Made by a program: the position numbers and the translations under genes. DNA of 9,766 nt from Chloroflexota bacterium (lineage in GTDB: Bacteria; Chloroflexota; Dehalococcoidia; GIF9; UBA5629): assembly GCA_026389655.1 (NCBI GenBank), contig JAPLHL010000022.1, forward strand, positions 1 to 9,766. The letters run 5' to 3'. Under the pieces are notes generated by a model, which had not been told where the DNA came from, ran no database searches, and worked only from the letters and a program-made list of their open reading frames with translations. Below, piece after piece: positions 5,501 to 9,766 of the stretch. Each line of letters begins with the position of its first letter. Within the stretch, counting starts at the first letter, position 1.

Positions 5501-6528
5501 CCATCCTTGTAAGCATGAAAAATATGGAAAAAGGCAAGGTGAGGGCCGTGCTTGCCAATTCCGGCTGCGCCAACGCCTGCACCGGTGACAAAGGCCTGAA
5601 GGATGCCAGTGAAACAGCCTGGCTTTTAGCGGCAAAGCTGGGGATTCCCCGCAGCCAGGTCATTGTTGCCAGCACCGGCGTAATCGGTACTAACCTGCCG
5701 CTGAAACGTGTCGGGGCAGGTATCAGTAAGATAAGCCTGACTCGCGACGGCGGGCATAAGCTCGAGAAAGCCATTATGACGACCGATACGCGTCCGAAGG
5801 AGATTGCCGTAAAGGTCACTGATAGCGTCGGCCAGTATGTTATCGGCGGGATTGCCAAAGGCGCCGGGATGATACATCCCAATATGGCCACCTTGCTTGG
5901 CTTTATAACAACGGATGCCAGCGTGGAAATAAGTTTCCTGCGCAAGGCATTGAAAACAGCCATAGACAACACTATTAACATGGTCACTATAGACGGCGAT
6001 ACCAGCACCAACGACATGGTGTCGATCATGGCTAACGGCGCGTCTGATACTGAGGAGATAACCGGCAAAAATGGTAAAAACTTCCAGGAAGCGCTCAATT
6101 ATGTTTGCCGGTTCCTGGCACGCAGCATCGCTGCCGATGGTGAAGGCGCTACCAAATTGATCGAGGTCAGTATCGAAGGCGCCAAAAGCGCCGCCGATGC
6201 TAAGAAGATAGCCCGTACCGTAGCCGGATCTTCGCTGGTGAAATCCGCCATACATGGGAACGATCCCAACTGGGGCCGCATTGTCGCAGCCCTCGGGCGA
6301 GGCGGCGCTGCCATGGAGGAAAAATACGTTGATGTTTTCCTGCAGGATGAGCCGATGATGAGACAGGGCAGCCCCCTGCCGTTCGAAAAGAACAAGCTGA
6401 GCAAAAAGTTGAAAACCGGCGAGGTGAAAATCAGGGTCTGCCTGAATATCGGCAGCGGTAAAGCGGTCGCCTGGGGATGCGACCTCTCGCAGGAGTATGT
6501 TACTATAAATAGCGATTATACGACATAA
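5323..6528 (+). CDS. argJ: Glutamate N-acetyltransferase / ornithine acetyltransferase ArgJ
   Basis: 401 residues, full length for the family. ArgJ transfers the acetyl group from N-acetylornithine to glutamate, giving ornithine and regenerating N-acetylglutamate; bifunctional forms also use acetyl-CoA. Visible signatures are LANSGCANACTGDKG (78-91), the oxyanion-hole STGVIG (T118, G119), TTDTRPK (153-159), and KGAGMIHPNMATLLG, where T190 is the nucleophile exposed when the precursor self-cleaves between A189 and T190. DGDTSTND (224-231), GNDPNWGRI (312-320) and the C-terminal YVTINSDYTT are also typical. Whether it is bifunctional cannot be read from sequence; the absence of an argA in the window says little. 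The start at 5323 matches copy 1 and overlaps the stop of a 9-codon upstream frame. It leads the arg operon; argB begins 19 nt later. Confidence 0.96.
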   Translation: MKYKLAEVKGGTVTSPQGFLAGATEAAVKYKGRLDLGILYSEKPCASAAVFTGNKVKAAPILVSMKNMEKGKVRAVLANSGCANACTGDKGLKDASETAWLLAAKLGIPRSQVIVASTGVIGTNLPLKRVGAGISKISLTRDGGHKLEKAIMTTDTRPKEIAVKVTDSVGQYVIGGIAKGAGMIHPNMATLLGFITTDASVEISFLRKALKTAIDNTINMVTIDGDTSTNDMVSIMANGASDTEEITGKNGKNFQEALNYVCRFLARSIAADGEGATKLIEVSIEGAKSAADAKKIARTVAGSSLVKSAIHGNDPNWGRIVAALGRGGAAMEEKYVDVFLQDEPMMRQGSPLPFEKNKLSKKLKTGEVKIRVCLNIGSGKAVAWGCDLSQEYVTINSDYTT

Positions 6529-6547
6529 TTCCACGGATATTCATGTA

Positions 6548-7333
6548 ATGAAATCAAAAATAATAGTTGTGAAAATCGGCGGCAGCACATTGGGCCAGCA
6601 CGACACCACGCTGGAAGACCTGGTGAAACTCCAGAAAAAGAGGGTCCCGGTTGTGGTCATCCACGGCGGCGGCAGCGCTGTTACCAACTGGCTGAGCAAA
6701 CTGGAAATTCCCACGCGCTTTGTCCAGGGACTGCGTGTGACCGACCTGGACACATTAAAGGTGGTTACAGCGGTTTTGGCCGGGCTGATTAATAAGGAAC
6801 TGGTCTCCGAGATATGCCGCCTGGGAGGCAAGGCAATCGGCATATGCGGGGCTGACGGCCCTATCGTTATGGGCAAGAACAAGAACCGTGAGCTGGGCCT
6901 TACTGCCGAGGAATTGACTGTGGATGTCAGGCCGCTGCGTGTCCTGTTGAATGCAGGATATATGCCTGTGATAGCGCCGGTATGTATGAACGGTTCACCG
7001 CAGGGCAATGAGGAGACTAATCTGCTCAACGTGAACGGTGATACCATAGCCGCCCAAATTGCGGCGGCATTGAATGCCTCTAAATTGATTTTCCTCACCG
7101 ATGTACCGGGCATATATGATGAGTCCAAGCAAGTTGTGTCACAGATCAAGGTGGATGCCGCCAGGTCGATGATAGAGAACGGCACGGCTACCGGGGGTAT
7201 GATAGCCAAGCTGGAAGCCAGCCTGATCGCTTCACAAAAAGTATCGCTCACGCGCATTATCGACGGCCGTGTCGATCATGCCTTACTGGATGAAATTGAT
7301 GGAAAATGCAAAGGAACGACCATTGTCAACTGA
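6548..7333 (+). CDS. argB: Acetylglutamate kinase ArgB
   Basis: 261 residues. It phosphorylates N-acetylglutamate, the second step of arginine synthesis. The amino acid kinase fold shows in KIGGS (K9-S13, phosphate binding), VVIHGGGSAV (36-45), GLRVT (61-65, substrate-binding Arg63), NVNGDTIA (161-168), LTDVPGIYD (183-191) and GGMIAKLEA with K221. The protein starts at the kinase core and lacks the extra N-terminal helix found in arginine-inhibited hexameric enzymes, so it may not be feedback-inhibited by arginine; this is an inference from length and start. No clear Shine-Dalgarno precedes the ATG. The 3' end overlaps argD by 11 bases if the TTG start of argD is used, suggesting coupled translation. 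Confidence 0.95.
   Translation: MKSKIIVVKIGGSTLGQHDTTLEDLVKLQKKRVPVVVIHGGGSAVTNWLSKLEIPTRFVQGLRVTDLDTLKVVTAVLAGLINKELVSEICRLGGKAIGICGADGPIVMGKNKNRELGLTAEELTVDVRPLRVLLNAGYMPVIAPVCMNGSPQGNEETNLLNVNGDTIAAQIAAALNASKLIFLTDVPGIYDESKQVVSQIKVDAARSMIENGTATGGMIAKLEASLIASQKVSLTRIIDGRVDHALLDEIDGKCKGTTIVN
7311..7315 (+). promoter_or_regulatory. Ribosome binding site deciding the argD start
   Basis: AAGGA lies 7 nt before the in-frame TTG at 7323. It sits inside the end of argB. It favours TTG 7323 over the upstream ATGs at 7269 and 7299, neither of which has a good site. Confidence 0.6.
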
Positions 7334-8519
7334 AAAAATAAACTGGAAGGAACTGGAAAGCAAGGTCTTTATGCCGGTATTTAAACGTATACCGGTTACC
7401 CTTGTGCGCGGGAAAGGAACGAAAGTTTGGGATGATACCGGCAAGGAATACCTGGATTTTGTGGCCGGCATTGCTGTAACCAGCCTGGGACACTGCCATC
7501 CCGTTCTTGTAAAAGCGCTTAAAAAGCAAGCGGGTACGCTGATACAGACATCCAACCTGTTCTACACTATCCCCCAGCTGCAGCTTGCGGAGTTGCTGGT
7601 TAAGACCAGTTGCCTCGACTACGCTTTCATAAGCAACAGCGGAACAGAGGCCGTGGAGGGGGCGATCAAGCTGGCCCGCCGCTACGGCAAAGTGAAGCTG
7701 GATGGGGCTTATGAAATAATTACCACGATGAATTCCTTTCATGGCAGGACCCTTGCTGCCACCGCAGCCACAGGGCAGAATAAAATGCAGGAACCCTATA
7801 CCCCGCTGCCCACAGGATTCGTTAACGTGCCCTTCAATGACATTGAGGCCATAAAAAACGCCACTACCAGGATTACCTGCGCTGTAATGCTTGAACCTGT
7901 GCAGGGTGAGGGCGGCGTAAACGTGCCCGCTGATGATTACCTGAAGAAGGTCCGCGCATGGTGCGATGAAAAGGGCATCCTTCTTATATTGGATGAAGTT
8001 CAGACAGGCATCGGCCGCTGCGGCAGCCTTTATGCTCATGAACTGTTTGGGGTAGAGCCGGATATCATGACGCTTGCCAAGGGACTGGGCGGCGGCGTTC
8101 CCATCGGCGCATTCCTTGCAAAAGAGAGCGCCTGTGTTTTTAAAAAAGGTGAGCACGGCGGCACGTTCGTGGGAAATCCGCTGGTATGCGCTGCTGCCTT
8201 TGCAGTTCTCAGTTATATTCTTGATAAGAAAATACCGGAACATGCCGCTAAGATGGGTGTGTACCTGGAAGACGGCTTGAAAAAGCTGGCGGCTAAACAT
8301 GATGTAATAACCGAGATCAGGGGAAAGGGCTTGCTGATAGCTGTCAAGTTCAAGTCCGAGATTGCCGAACAGGTGTTGCTTGCTTGCCTTGAAAACGGAC
8401 TGCTGGTCAACAATGTGAAGCTGGATGCTATAAGATTAATGCCGGCCCTGAATGTAACTAAAAAAGACATTGATAAGGCATTAGCTATACTTGATAAAGT
8501 ATTACAAGAGAGGCGTTAA
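7323..8519 (+). CDS. argD: Acetylornithine aminotransferase ArgD
   Basis: 398 residues from TTG 7323. It is a class III, PLP-dependent aminotransferase converting N-acetylglutamate semialdehyde and glutamate to N-acetylornithine. Signatures: FMPVFKRIPVTLVRGKG (16-32) and the DFVAGIAV strand near the N-terminus, SNSGTEAVEGA with G107-T108 (PLP phosphate binding), LDEVQTGIGRCG with D224 contacting the PLP ring nitrogen, and TLAKGLGGGVPIGA with K253 forming the Schiff base. The open frame extends to ATG 7269 (416 residues), but those extra residues overlap argB more deeply and are unlike the family N-terminus. An ATG at 7299 is a second alternative. argG follows after 4 nt. Confidence 0.95.
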   Translation: MSTEKINWKELESKVFMPVFKRIPVTLVRGKGTKVWDDTGKEYLDFVAGIAVTSLGHCHPVLVKALKKQAGTLIQTSNLFYTIPQLQLAELLVKTSCLDYAFISNSGTEAVEGAIKLARRYGKVKLDGAYEIITTMNSFHGRTLAATAATGQNKMQEPYTPLPTGFVNVPFNDIEAIKNATTRITCAVMLEPVQGEGGVNVPADDYLKKVRAWCDEKGILLILDEVQTGIGRCGSLYAHELFGVEPDIMTLAKGLGGGVPIGAFLAKESACVFKKGEHGGTFVGNPLVCAAAFAVLSYILDKKIPEHAAKMGVYLEDGLKKLAAKHDVITEIRGKGLLIAVKFKSEIAEQVLLACLENGLLVNNVKLDAIRLMPALNVTKKDIDKALAILDKVLQERR

Positions 8520-8523
8520 CAAC

Positions 8524-9766
<1,243 letters not shown>

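Noticed and set aside
5307..6098. A 263-residue minus-strand open frame and a 302-residue one at 5626-6534, opposite argJ.
   Set aside because: They are shadows of argJ, which has full family motifs; the antisense translations show no family signature and no ribosome site.
7326..8300. A 324-residue minus-strand open frame opposite argD.
   Set aside because: It is the antisense shadow of a clearly conserved aminotransferase gene.

Overview
The window looks bacterial. Two promoters fit the sigma-70 consensus with exact 17-bp spacers (TTGACA/TATTAT and TTGACT/TATAAT), and several genes have Shine-Dalgarno sites. The arg operon reads like that of Chloroflexota, perhaps a Dehalococcoidia relative, but that placement is a low-confidence impression from gene content and protein style.

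Layout. (1) At 1-121 on the minus strand is the N-terminus of a NUDIX hydrolase, cut by the window edge. (2) At 191-1459 on the minus strand is a membrane-anchored TlpA-like thioredoxin with Ig-like stalk domains and a cysteine-rich linker, behind a near-consensus promoter. (3) At 1578-5277 lies a 3.7-kb accessory block. It opens with a dead, truncated copy of the argJ promoter and first ~56 codons. It then holds a minus-strand SRPBCC-family gene whose N-terminus looks damaged, a degenerate third copy of the argJ promoter region, a strong promoter, a secreted dockerin-domain gene broken by a frameshift, and a secreted transglutaminase-like cysteine-rich protein. It ends in about 330 bp without a convincing gene. 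(4) From 5323 to the right edge is an arginine operon, argJ-argB-argD-argG, tightly packed. ArgG appears to end right at the window edge.

Function. ArgJ makes ornithine from N-acetylornithine and recycles the acetyl group to glutamate. ArgB and ArgD carry out the kinase and aminotransferase steps, and ArgG makes argininosuccinate. argC, argF and argH are not in the window. The accessory block and the TlpA-like gene encode envelope or extracellular proteins rich in cysteine, so a thiol-redox link between them is possible but is only inference.

The most unusual structure is the argJ 5' end, present three times: a good copy at 1578-1800, a degenerate copy at 2299-2365 and the live copy at 5278-5500. 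Copies 1 and live align without gaps at about 86-87% by hand count. Most of their differences up to about position 1770 are synonymous or conservative, so copy 1 appears to descend from a working argJ of a related lineage. This points to repeated acquisition of DNA immediately upstream of argJ. No integrase or transposase is visible.
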